Shown: piece after piece, positions 41,584 to 53,200 of the stretch | Numbering within the stretch: the first letter of the stretch is position 1 | Layout of the letters: each line of letters starts with the position of its first letter | Assembly (NCBI RefSeq): GCF_038725785.1 | Contig: NZ_CP109796.1 | Location: 3,472,001-3,536,000, forward strand | Length of the DNA stretch: 64,000 nucleotides | Origin: Termitidicoccus mucosus | GTDB lineage: Bacteria; Verrucomicrobiota; Verrucomicrobiia; Opitutales; Opitutaceae | Direction of reading: 5' to 3' | Program-made: the position numbers and the translations under genes | Notes under the pieces: model-generated | What the model was told of the DNA's origin: nothing | The model's database searches: none | The model's input: the letters and a program-made list of their open reading frames with translations, nothing else

Positions 41584-44160
41584 TCAGAACGCATAGGTAA
41601 CGCCGCCGCGGATGCCGACATTTTCGTTGGCGGCGCCGCGGTATTCGGAATGGTAGCGCAGGTCGATGCGGAGCTTGCGGGTCGCGCTCCAGTCGATGCC
41701 GGCGTCCAATCGCCAGCCGTTGGCGTTGATGCCGGGGGATTCGATGTCGATGCGCCCGCCGAAGAGGTCGGCGCTGAGCACGCGGGTGTCGCTTTCAAAC
41801 TCAGCCAGCCACGCGTAATGGAGAAAGGGGCGCAACATGCCCGCCTTGGTACTGAAGCTGCGCGCGACGCGGACACCCAACTTGCCTTGGAGGGAAGTCT
41901 CCTTTTGTTCGTAAACAGACAGGCTGGCTTCGCCGGCGTTGCGTTCCTGAAAGGCGTCGGCTTTCCAATCCAGCCATTGCGCGCCGACGATGGGGGTGAC
42001 TTCAAACCAAGGAAGATTGAGCGTGAAGGCGAGCGAGGCGGCGGCACCGAGGCGGGTGCCGCCGGTGTCGGCGTCGGCCCAGGTGGCGAGCCGGGTGAGC
42101 GCCACGGAGCGGGAGGATTTATAATCGTCGGCGCCGTAGAAGCCGGCCAAGTTGAACTGGAAGCGGCCCTTGTTATAGCGCGCATTGAGTCCGAAGGTGT
42201 AACTGTCCACGTCGCAGGAGCCGCCGGCGGTGTCGAGATCGAACTCGGTTTGCTCGTAAGCGGCAAAGGCGCCGAGGATGGCGTTTTCGCCGAACGCATA
42301 ATCGACACCCGCGACCGAGGCAATGACGCCGTAGTTGGAATAGGCGGCAAGGGCATCGCGGGCATGCGACGCCTCCTGCCGGTAACCTTCGAGGAAGGTT
42401 TGCCACGAGCGTTTTTTGCGCTTGAAGGCGGCGTCCTGATACATCCTGTCCTCCATGCTCTGCACCATCGAGTTGGCGCGGACGACGGCAGAGGGGAACC
42501 ACGACTGGTAGTTGCTGGGGGTGAGCTGGTCGAGAACGTCGCGGTAGAGCATGATGGAGGGCTGGCGGTTGAGGGCGTCGAAGAGTGGCTCGAAGGTTTG
42601 GTAAACATCCCCATTATTGGCCGCCAAGGCGTAAACCTCGTCGACTTTTTCAGCCGCCGCCAAGTATTTGCCGGCGAGTTGGGGCGAACTGGCGAAGGGA
42701 AGTTGTTCGAAGGAGACGAGGAGAGTGCGTTTTTCGTGGAGGACGCCGCCAATGGTTTCGTTTTGAACATCCCAAGCCCAGGAGTAGCGGATGGAGGTGC
42801 TGGAGGGGAAGGAGACGTGGGTGTCGGCGAAGTTGCCGTCGAGGGCGCCGGCGGTGCCGGTAATGACGCCGTCGGTCACGGTCTCGGTGACGGGGGCGGT
42901 GACGGTCATGAGAGCGTAGGTGCCGGTGACGAGGGGAAAGGTGTCGGCGAGGCCGACGACGAGGTTGGCATCGCCGGGGGCGGTGGGATGCGCGGGGCTG
43001 TGGACGGTGAGGGTGCCGGAGATGGCGAGGCGGTCATATACGGTGGGAGTGACGAGGTCGAAGCTGAGGTTGCCGTAGAGATTGACATTGCCGTTGATGG
43101 TGAGAGGGGCGTCGGCGGCGGTGTTGCGGCGACCGGGCGTAAGCTGGCCGCCTCCTTCGACGGTGACGTTGCCGTTGATAATGCCACTGCCGCCGAGGGT
43201 GGACGCCGACCATATGTCGATGTTGCCGTTGTGGACGCCGTCCACAATGTATTGGGCTCGGCTGCCGCGGAGGCGGAAGGCTGCGCGGCCATCGCCGGTG
43301 AAGTTGACGATGCCGGTCATATGAGTGATGTCGCCATAGACGTCGCAGGTGGCGTTGCCGGTGTTGTCACCGTAGAAGAGGCCGGACATTTCGCTGGTCT
43401 GGCCGGTGCCGAGGCTGGCGTTGATGCTCACGTTCCGCGCGCCGACGTAGATCACAGTGCCCGGGTCGGTGCGGAGGAGAGCACCGATTTCGACGGTTGC
43501 GGTGCGGCTGGCATTGGTGGTGGTGACGCTGCCGGATTGCATCCAGACGAAGGGGACGTTGCCGGACTGGGAGACGTCCATCTCGGCATTGCCGAGGAGG
43601 GTGAAGACGCCGAGTCCGAGGCCGCTGGCGGCGAGGCGCACACCAGCGGAGGAGTTGGCGAGAGTGAGGCGAGTGTAGGGGTGGAGGATGACATTCGTGG
43701 CGAGCCGGGTGGTGGCGTTGCCGGTGGTGTCGGGCCGTGTGATGCGGTAGGAGGAGCCCATTTCGGCACCGATGACACCGTTGAAAACGAAACCGCGTCC
43801 AACGGGGTTGATTTCGAGCCAGCCGTTTTCGTTGCCCGCGAACTCAAGGGTGTAGGCCTTGCTGGCACCGGTCTGGATGCTATAGAGGGTGAGGCGTTTG
43901 TCGCCGGCATCGGTGTGGTTATAGGTGATGCGCTTGTTGGGGATGGCGGGGTCGCCGGGCAGGCGGATGGCGATGTCGGGGCCTTCGAGGACGACGGGGG
44001 AGCCGTTGTCGGTGCGCCAGTTGGCGGGGTTAAGGAAGTTGTTGTCCACCGCGCCGGTCCAGTCGGTGAAGTGGTCCGGGATGGGCGTGAGCTGGGCGCG
44101 GAGGGCCGCTGCCGACAAAAGGGCGAGGGCGAGAGGGAGGGATTTGGCGAGGAATTTCAT
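41584..44160 (-). CDS. Autotransporter (type Va) outer-membrane protein
   Basis: 858 residues. Signal peptide LAKSLPLALALLSAAALRAQ, then a beta-helical passenger rich in N/G/T (IRLPGDPAIPNKRITYNHTD; NGNVTVEGGGQLTPGRRNTA) typical of autotransporter strand repeats. The last about 280 residues form the translocating barrel: SHARDALAAYSNYGVIASVA, EQTEFDLDTAGGSCDVDSYT, ending ENVGIRGGVTYAF with the terminal phenylalanine needed for BAM insertion. It is expected on the cell surface; the passenger has no visible enzymatic motif, suggesting adhesion. It precedes (in transcription follows) the giant TonB receptor gene by 84 bases. Confidence 0.85.
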   Translation of the reverse strand: MKFLAKSLPLALALLSAAALRAQLTPIPDHFTDWTGAVDNNFLNPANWRTDNGSPVVLEGPDIAIRLPGDPAIPNKRITYNHTDAGDKRLTLYSIQTGASKAYTLEFAGNENGWLEINPVGRGFVFNGVIGAEMGSSYRITRPDTTGNATTRLATNVILHPYTRLTLANSSAGVRLAASGLGLGVFTLLGNAEMDVSQSGNVPFVWMQSGSVTTTNASRTATVEIGALLRTDPGTVIYVGARNVSINASLGTGQTSEMSGLFYGDNTGNATCDVYGDITHMTGIVNFTGDGRAAFRLRGSRAQYIVDGVHNGNIDIWSASTLGGSGIINGNVTVEGGGQLTPGRRNTAADAPLTINGNVNLYGNLSFDLVTPTVYDRLAISGTLTVHSPAHPTAPGDANLVVGLADTFPLVTGTYALMTVTAPVTETVTDGVITGTAGALDGNFADTHVSFPSSTSIRYSWAWDVQNETIGGVLHEKRTLLVSFEQLPFASSPQLAGKYLAAAEKVDEVYALAANNGDVYQTFEPLFDALNRQPSIMLYRDVLDQLTPSNYQSWFPSAVVRANSMVQSMEDRMYQDAAFKRKKRSWQTFLEGYRQEASHARDALAAYSNYGVIASVAGVDYAFGENAILGAFAAYEQTEFDLDTAGGSCDVDSYTFGLNARYNKGRFQFNLAGFYGADDYKSSRSVALTRLATWADADTGGTRLGAAASLAFTLNLPWFEVTPIVGAQWLDWKADAFQERNAGEASLSVYEQKETSLQGKLGVRVARSFSTKAGMLRPFLHYAWLAEFESDTRVLSADLFGGRIDIESPGINANGWRLDAGIDWSATRKLRIDLRYHSEYRGAANENVGIRGGVTYAF

Positions 44161-44244
44161 GTTATGGAAAGGAGGATTGAAATGCGGAATGCCGGACTCC
44201 GGCAGGGATTGCGTGCTTGTGGTTTGTCAGTTCCGCATTTTCGT

Positions 44245-47200
44245 TCAGAAGTTGGCGCGGACGCCGAGGTTCACGACGGTGCCGGCGGTGAAGTAGCCGC
44301 CGGTACGGTCGAAAATTTTGCGGTCGTCGCCCTGCGCGGTGATATTGCGCCAGTCGAAGCTGGCGGACCAGCGGCTGCTGATCTTGTAGCTGAGGCTGAG
44401 GTCGAAGCGGAGGGATTCATTCTGCCAAGTGACCTCAAAGGGGTTGGTCCTGAGCCTGCGCACGTAGCGGTCAACCCAGAAGCCGGCAATTTTGCCGCTC
44501 CAGCGTCTGCCATTGTAGCGAAGCTGGAGGGAGGCAGAATGCTTTTTGATGTTGGTGGTGGGAATCGTCTCCAGAATCATCGGGCTCAGCAGGTATTCGA
44601 GCATGATGTCGGGACTGACGGTGGAGGAGGGTTTGTCGATGGTGTGGCGTTTGACCTGGCGAACGGGATCAGCGTAGGAATAGACGCCATAAAGCTCAAT
44701 GTTGCGCAGGCTTTCGTGGATGAACCCGAGGCGCTGGCGGTAGGCCAGCTCGAAGCCTTGGTTCGAGCCTGTGCCGATGTTTCGCGGGGTGGTGATGGCC
44801 CAGAGTCCGGCGGGCATGCCTTCCCTATACAATATATCGTCGGCGGTTGCATTTTCGGGCACATCGGTGACGGTGGCCTCCTCGGGGATATCGGTGACGG
44901 TGAGGAAGGTGAGGTCGTTTTCGATGAGGTTTTTCATCTTCTGGTGGAAGAGGGAGAGGGTGAGCACGCCGCCGTCGCGTCCGCTGGGATACCACTCGAA
45001 GGCGACATCGTATTTTTCGGAGGTCGAGGGTTTAAGCTCGGGGTTGCCGCGGTCGATGGTGCGGTAGGCGTCGTTCCATTCCTCATCGGCCATCATCTGG
45101 CCGAGCGGAGGGCGGCCGATGCTGGTGGTGCGGGCGAAGCGGACGTTGATGTTCTTGTGGGGCGTCCACCTAAACTGGAGGTTGGGGAAGGCACGGGGGG
45201 CCTTTGGTTTCACGTTGTCGTAATACTTCCGGGTGAAGAGCAGGCGCATTTTTTCATCGAAGCCGATGCCGAGAAGCGGGTTGGGTATGTAGGAGGGGTT
45301 GTTGATGGGGTGAAAGTCGGGAGCCTGAATCATCGGGGAAACGGTGTCGAATTTTCCGCCGGTGGCGAAATACTCGGAGTTCCAGCGCTCGACCGATGGA
45401 CCCCAGCCGCTCTGGCGCGAATCCTCGAAGCGCATGCCGGTGGTCATGACAAGATTGCGGAGCAGGCGGACGGTGAACATAAAGTAGGCGGCTTGGTTGG
45501 ATTCCTCCTGGTATTTCGCGCCGCGCAACTCGGTGTAAAGGTCGCCGGAGGTGGAGGTGTCCTCGTTTTTGGTGTAAAACGCCTCGGGGGTCGCCTGAAG
45601 ATAGTCATAAATGGCATAGGGGTTGACCCAGACGGGGACTGGCACATCGAAGCCCCAATCGTTTTTGAAATAGGGGTCGGAGAACTGGCGCAGGGCGGGT
45701 TCGGAGGGTGTGCCGAAGTTGGGGAGGTTGGCGCCGCCGGTCATGCGGTAGCGGCGCTGGAAGCGGCGGGTGTCGGTGGAGCTTTCGCCGTAGCTGGCGC
45801 CGATCTTGGTCTCCACGATAATGGAATGGTCGGTAAAGGGCACGGTGAAGGCCAGCGGGGGCAGGGTGAGGTCCACCTTGGCGCCGCGGTTTTCGCGGGT
45901 GGTGAGGCGCATGCTCTGGTAGAGGATGAGGTTGCTGTAGTTGTCGATGTTCTGGTAGCTGCGCGGGTCGTCGGCGGTGATGACGCCCAGGCCGTCGTGG
46001 GAGGTCTGGACGATGCGGCCGGTGCCGTTGCCAGAGAGGTCGAAGATGTTGAGACCGAAGCCGGTGGCGTTGTATTCGACGCGGAAGTTCTTTTCCGGGT
46101 CGGGGTCCACCTCGGCGCGGCTCCAATTGGCGGAGTAATCGAGGCGGAAGTTGCCGAAGCGGTGCTTGCCGCCGCCGCTGACGGCGAAGTTGCGGTTGTT
46201 GGGGGAACTGACGCTGTTGCTCATGCTGATGGTAGTGCCGTTGGGCGAGACCATGGTGTCGAGGTCCGAGCCGTCGCCGCGGGTACCTGCGGCGACGTTC
46301 ATATAGCGGGAGTAGGCGCCGATGCCGCGGACGAAGCTGGCGGAGGTTTTGAGGTAAAACGTATGATTTTTGGACGCGAAGGGCTGGAAGTCGAGGTTGA
46401 GCGAGATGGAGCGGCTTTCGGACTGGCTGGCCCCTTCGGTCCACTGCAAACGGCTCACGTAGCCGACGGTGTCCGGCGTGACTTTGTTGCCGGTGAGCAG
46501 CAACGACTCCGGCGTGTAGGTGTAAAGCCAGTCGTTGCGGCCGGGCAGGCCATATTCATTGTTATAACGGTAATTGCGGCTGAAACTGGCGCTGAGGGCG
46601 ACGCCGATTTTGCGCTTTGTGCCAAAGGATTCCGAATAAGAGAGGCCGAAGCCGGGCTGGATTTTGCGGGTGGGGGTGCGCGCACCGCCGGGGGTTTTGT
46701 CGAAGTCGAGCTCGGCGGTGTTGAGGCTCAGGCCGCTGTTGAAGGTGATGCGGCGTCCGCGCTGGGTGAGGGCGCTCTTGGTGGTGATTTCGACCGCGCC
46801 GCCCATGCTGCCGGCTGACTTGTCGGGCGTGGGGGCGATGTCGATGGTGATGCTCTCGATGTTTTCCAAGGCGACGGTTTTCAGGTTGAAAGCGCGGCTT
46901 TCGGTGGCGGTGCCGTTGCCGATCCGGGCTTCGCCGTCGAGGCCGGCGGTGGCGACGTCGTTGCCGTCCATGGTGACGTTGGTGGCCTCGGGGTCCATGC
47001 CGCGGATGCGCATGGTGGAGGCGTCCTCGCCGTCGTAATCAATGGTGACGCCGGGGAGGTTTTTCATGAGTTCGCCGAAGTTGCTGTCCACGATGTTGCC
47101 GAAGGAGTCAGCGGCAAAGATGGCCTTCTGGGTGGCGGACATGCGCTGTTCCTGCAATATGCGGGCCGAGCCCTCGGCTTCACCCGCGACCACGAATTTT

Positions 47201-50200
47201 TCCATCACATAAACCTGTGCGGTGAGGTTGAAGTCGGCGGCGGCCTCGATGCCGTCGGCGACGGTGACTGTCTGCGTCTTTTTGTCGAGACCGGCGTAGG
47301 AGGCGGTGACGCGGGCGGCACCGGCGGGGACGTTGACGAGGCGGTAGGAACCGGTCGAGTCGGTGGTGGTCTCGATGCTCGTGCCCTCAATGGTGACGAG
47401 CGCGCTGCCGAGGTATTGGCCGGTGGCTTGGTTAAGGATGCGGCCGGTAATGGAACCGGAGCCAGTTTGCTGGGAAAAAACTGAGGGGCTGAAAGGCTGA
47501 GAAACTGAAAGGAAAAATGCGAGGGCAAGAAGGATCGTGTGGCGACGGGCGGCGCTGCGGCGCAGCGCACGAAACGCGGCAAGAAGCGCGAGGGCGCCCA
47601 GATACCAGAGGGCGGGCGCGCCGCCGCCATGGCCACCACCGCCACCGCCGGCGCCACCGTTGGGTTGGTTCGGGCTGGCGTCGGAGACGGAAAGAAACGC
47701 GCTGGCGGTGCGGGTGCCCATCGGGTTGGTAGCCATCACGCTATAGTCGGCCACGTCGGAGAGTTGCACGTTTTCGATGATGAGCGTGGCGGAGGTGGCG
47801 CCGGGGATGACGATACCGTCCTTATACCATTGGTAGGTGGGAGCGGGAGCACCGGTTGCCGCGGCGGTGAGGGTGGCGGTGGAGCCGAGGGGCACGGACT
47901 GGCTGGCGGGCGGGGTGAGGATGGAGGGGCCGATTTGCAAGACGCGGACGGTGTGGTTGCCGGTGTCGAGCACGTAGATTTCGCCGTTGACGGCATCGAT
48001 GGCGACGCCGCGCGGGCTGTCGAGCAGCGACTGGTCCACGGCGCCGTCGGCGGTACCGGGCTCGTCGGCATTGCCGGCGAAGGTGATGACGGCCCCGGTG
48101 GCGGTGTCGAGCGAGCGGATGGTGTGGTTGCCGGTGTCGGCCACGAGGAGGACACCGGCGGCGTCGAGCGCGAGGCCGGTGGGCGAGTTGAAACGCGCGC
48201 CGGTGTCGCCGTCGTTGCCGCCAATTTCGCCGGCGATGCCGGCGAGGATGGTGACTTCGCCGGTGGTGGTGTCGAGGCTGCGTATGGCATGGTTGCCGGT
48301 GTCGGCGATGTAGAGGCACGCGCCATCAGAGGAGAGGGCGAGACCGGTGGGCGAACTGAAGGCGGCGGTGCCGCCAACACCGTTGGCGTAACCATCCGCA
48401 CCGGTGCCGCCGACGGTGGTCATGGTGCCGGTGGCAGGGTCGATTTTGCGGATGAGGTGGTTGCCGGTGTCGGCCACGTAGAGCGCGCCAGTCACGACGT
48501 CGAGAGCGAGGCCGGCCGGGGTGTTAAGCGCGGGGGCGTTGCCGGTGAGCGCGAGCGGGGTGAGGGCGCCGGTGGAGGGGTCCACTTTTGTGATGGCGCC
48601 GGCCTCGGCGACGTAGAGGGTGGCACCGTCGGCGGAGATGACGATGGCGGCGGGCTGGCTGAGGCCGGTGACGAGGGTGGAGACGGTGCCGTCGGGCGCA
48701 AGGGCGCGGATGGCGTTGTTGGCGGTATCGGCGATGTAGAGCGTGCCGTCGGGACCAACCACGGCGGCGCCAGGGGAGTTGAAGCGCGCGGTTTCGCCCG
48801 GACCATCGTCGGCGCCGGATGCGCCCGCCTCCCCGGCGAGTGTGGTTAGCGCGGAGGCGCCGTTGATGGTGATGACGACGAGCTTGGCACCGGAACCGGT
48901 GATGTTGGAGGCGACAAAAGCGACCTCGAAGACGCCGCCGACGAGGGGCGCGCCGCTGATTTCACCGGTCCTAGGGTTGACGTTGAGGCCGCTGGGGATG
49001 CTGGTGACGCCATAGGTGCGCATGTAGGCGGGATACATATTGGAGGCGAGGAGGGTGTGGTTGAAGGGCACGCCGACGGCAGTGGTGAAATGATCGGGGC
49101 TCAGGATCTCCGGCGCAGGCGGGTTGACGGTGATGGTGACGCTATAGCTGGTGGTGCCGGAGAGGTTCCACGCGGAGATGGTGCCTTGGATGACGAGCGG
49201 GGCAGTACCGGAGGTGGCCACGTTGGGGCAGGCGCCGGTGATGAGTCCGGTGGCGCTGTCAACGGAGAGGTAAGCGGCGGGATTGGCGGCGACTCCGCCG
49301 ATGGACTCGGTGAAGCCGCTGATGGAGTAGCCGAGCGGCTCGTAATTCCACTCCGGCTGCCACGAGAACGCCTCGTGCTGCACGGCGATGGTGGAGGTGG
49401 TAGTGAGCAGCATGGGCCGCGGGTGGGTAACGGTGAGCGAGAGCGAGAGCGTGCCTGCGCCGCCGAGGTTGGAGGCGGTGAGGGGAACGTCGGTGGCGCC
49501 AACCTGCTCAGGCGTGCCGGTGATGCGGCCGCGGGCGGCGTCGAAGACGAGGCCGGGGGGCAGCGCGCTAGCGGTGTAGCCGGTGACGGGGCGGTCGGCC
49601 GTGATCTGGTAGGACATTTGGCGTCCGCGCTGGACGATGATGGCCGCCTCGCTGGTGATGGCCGGCGGCGGTGGCGTGGTGTCATACACGATGAGGCGCA
49701 GGGTGCCGTCAACGGCGCCGGAGGTGTTTTCGGCGCGGAACTGGACGGCATGCTCGCCGGCGGCGGCGAGAGCGCCGGAGAGGATGCCGGTGGCAGGGTC
49801 GAAGGCGAGACCGGCGGGCAAGTCTCCGACGACGGAGAACTGCGTGGGTGCGACGGGGTCGCCAGTGGCGGTGAGGGTATAGCTGAAGGGCTGACCGGTG
49901 ATGGCCTCGGCCACGAGCACGCTGGTGAGTACCGGGCGGGGAATTTCGCCGCCGGTGACGGTGACGCGGATCTGGTTTTCGCCGACGTAGGCGAGCGCGC
50001 CGGTGACGCCGGGGGCATCGGGCGACGACCATTCGAGCGAGGGGCGTCCGGAGAAGTCGAAATCGGAGAAGAGCGCGGTGTAGACGCCGTTGGTGATTTT
50101 GCCGCCAACGGGAATGACGGGGCGGACCTTGAGGGCGCCGCCCTCGAACTTGACCGCGCCGCCGACGGTGGGGCCGGCGAGTTCGCCGGTGGCGGGGTCG

Positions 50201-53200
50201 GCGGCGAGGAGCAGTCCGGCACCGTCTTGGAAGGTGATATCGGGCGCGATGATGGCGGAGCCGCCGAAGGCCGCCGAGCTGCCGACGAGGATGGCGCCGG
50301 TGCCGTCGTGCCGCCCGGTGAGGAGCAGGCCGCCGTCATAGACGGCGGTGTTGCCTGTGTGGGCGAGTGAACCGGTGAGGGTCATCATGCCGGTGCCGGT
50401 CTTGTGGAAGTTGGACAGGCCGGCGATGCTGCCAGCGAAGGTGGTGTCCACGTTTTTCGCGCCGACGCGGTAGGTGACCATGTAGCCGTTGGCACCGCCG
50501 CCCAAGCGGACATCGGGGCTGGAGCCGGCGAGCGCGCCGATGACGAAGGTGTTGCCGCCAGAACTGGTCGTATGCGAGAGGTTGGCGGATTTTCCCAGCA
50601 CGAGCGTGGTGTTGAGGTAGCCGGTCGCCCAGTTGAGGTTGCCGGCGGCGGTGGGGATGCGCATGCCGCCTTCGCCGTTTATTATCAGTGTGCCGTTGAA
50701 TGACTCGGGGTTGAACAGGTCGAAATCGGCACGGCTGATGGTGGTGGCGAAGTTGATGGCGAGGGTGCCGCTGCCCATCGGGCGTCCGCGCATGGTGAAG
50801 CGGTTGCGGCGGAGGTCAATGACGCCGGACTCACCCTCGTCCACGAAATAGGCGAGTGACTCACCGCCGACGCTGCCAGCGGTGTCGGTGTAGTTGACGG
50901 CGAGGGTGCCGCCGTTGAACACGACCGAGCCGTTGTAGGTCTGGTAGCGCAGCACCTCGCCGGAATCGAGTGTCATGAGGCCGACCCAGCCGGAGACGGC
51001 AGCGGGGAAAACGACGGTGCCGCTGCCCTGCATGTGCAGCGAGGCGGTGCCGGAAATGGTGGTGCTCGCCGAGGTGACGATGCGCAGGGTGCCCACCGAG
51101 TTGTTAAAGGTGAGGTCCGCGGGGATGTAGGCGACCGAGCCGGTGGCGGCGAGCTCGTCGGGGACGACGAGGGTGACGGTGTCGGTGACGGCGGCATCGT
51201 CGAACCAAAGCCGGGCGCCGTCGGTGTAAGTGGCGGGGGCGCCATTTTTGGTCCAGTTGGGCGTGGTGGTGTCCCAGTCGCCGTTGACGGCACCGGTCCA
51301 GACAAGCGCGTCGGCGGGGGGAGGCTCGACGATAACGAGGGTGAGCATGGCGGCGACGGAGCCAACGGGGTTGACGGCGGCGATGGCGACACTGCTGGCG
51401 CCGGGGGCGGCGGGCGTGCCGGAGATGAGGCCGGTGGCGGGGTTGACGGCGAGGCTGTCGGGCAGGCCCTCGGCGGCGTAGGTGGAGGGATTGCCGGTGG
51501 CGGCGATCTGGTAGGAGAAGGGTTGTCCGGCGGTGCCGGTGACGCGGAGCGGACTGGTGATGACGGGCATCTCGTAGGCGTTGAGCACGAGCGTGGCCGT
51601 GCCGGTGCCGACGGCGTTGGTGGCGGTGAGGGTGACGTTGCTGGTGCCGACGGTGGTGACGGCGCCGGAGATGACGCCGGTGGCGGGGTCAAGCGAGAGG
51701 CCACCGGGCAGGCCGACGGCGGTGAAGCCGGTGAGCAGGCCGGGGAGCGCGGTGATGCGGTAGCTGAACGGCGCGCCGACGGCGGCGGCGGCGGTGAGCG
51801 GGCTGGTGATGGACGGCGCAACCGAGGGCGCGGGCGGGGCGTCGATGGTGATAACGAGCGTCTGCGTGGCGGTGCCGCCGAGGTTGGAGGCGGTGATGGT
51901 GACGCTGGTGGCGCCAACGGCGTCGGACGTGCCGGGCGGGGTGCCTGTGATCTCGCCGGTGGCGGGGTTGAGGGAGAGACCCTCGGGGAGACCGGTGGCG
52001 GCGTAGCGGTCGGGGATGTTGGTCGCCGCAATCTGGTAGCTGAACGGGATGCCGGCAGTGCCGGTGGCGGTGAGCGAGCTGGTGATGGCGGGCGGCTGCG
52101 GGACGTTGAGTGTGACGGTGATCTTGTCAACGGTGCGGTTGAAGACGACTTCGCCGTCCACACGCGGGCCGGTCCAGGTGATGACCGACGCGCCGGTGAT
52201 GCCCTCGGTGGCCTCAAGCACGGTATAGGTATGCGTGCCGGTGAAAATGGGATCGCCGTCCCCGGTGCTGATAGTGGAGACGTTGAGCGTGGCGCCGAGA
52301 GTGGCGGCGCCGATCACATGGGGACCGGAGAGGATGCCGGAGCCGACGCCGGGCGTGGAGTTGAAGGTGCCGACGAGCAGGGTCGCGCCGTCGGCGAGGG
52401 TGAGGTCGCCGGCGACGAAACTGTTGCCGCCGAAGCCCGCGCCGGGAGCGATGGAGACAGGGCTCTGGCCAAAGAACGCGCCCGCGAGGTGGAGCGTGCC
52501 GGACTCGACGGTGGTGGCGCCGCCGTGGGGGCTGGTGCCGGTGAGGGTAAGCACGCCGGTGCCGATCTTGGTGAGGGAGGCCTTGGCGGAGGAACTGGCG
52601 TCAATGAACTCGCCGCCGTAGGTGGTGTCGAGGTTTTTGCCGCCGACGACGTAGGTGGTGCCGGGGGCCTTGTCGGAGGACTTTAATTGCGCGTAGGTGC
52701 CGGTGCTGGCGAGGGCACCAATGGTGACGGTGGGGACGGCGAGACCGGCGTATTCCTCGAGGCGTGTGTTGTCGAGGACGAGGGTGGTGTTTTCGAGGAC
52801 GGAGGCGACGGTGGCGGGGCGGTGCTGGAACGCGCGGACGGCGGTGGCGGTGTTGGAGGAGAGAACGAGGTTGCCGGTGAAACCAGCGAACTGGGCGTCG
52901 AGGAACTGGATTCTGTCGCCATCAGCGACGATTTTGAGGGTGCCGGCGCCGGTGAGGATGGTGGTGAACTTGAGGACGCGGGAGTTGTTGTTACCGATGA
53001 AGACACCCTCGGCATCCTTGGGGACGTGGAGCGGCCAGCCGGGTGTGCCGAAATTGGCCTCGCCGCCGGTGTAGCGGGTGTGGGTGAGGGTGCCGCCGGC
53101 GAAGACGACGGGACCGAGGGTCGGGGAGGCGGGGGCGGTGTTGGTGAGATACGCCTCCATGATGCCGGCCTCCAGCGTGGTGGTGCCGGTGAAGGCGCCG

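Noticed and set aside
41545-46818. A 1757-codon open frame on the plus strand
   Set aside because: It is antisense to the autotransporter and TonB receptor genes; its sequence is Gly/Ala/Val/Glu-rich with no domain, as expected from the opposite strand of high-GC coding DNA.
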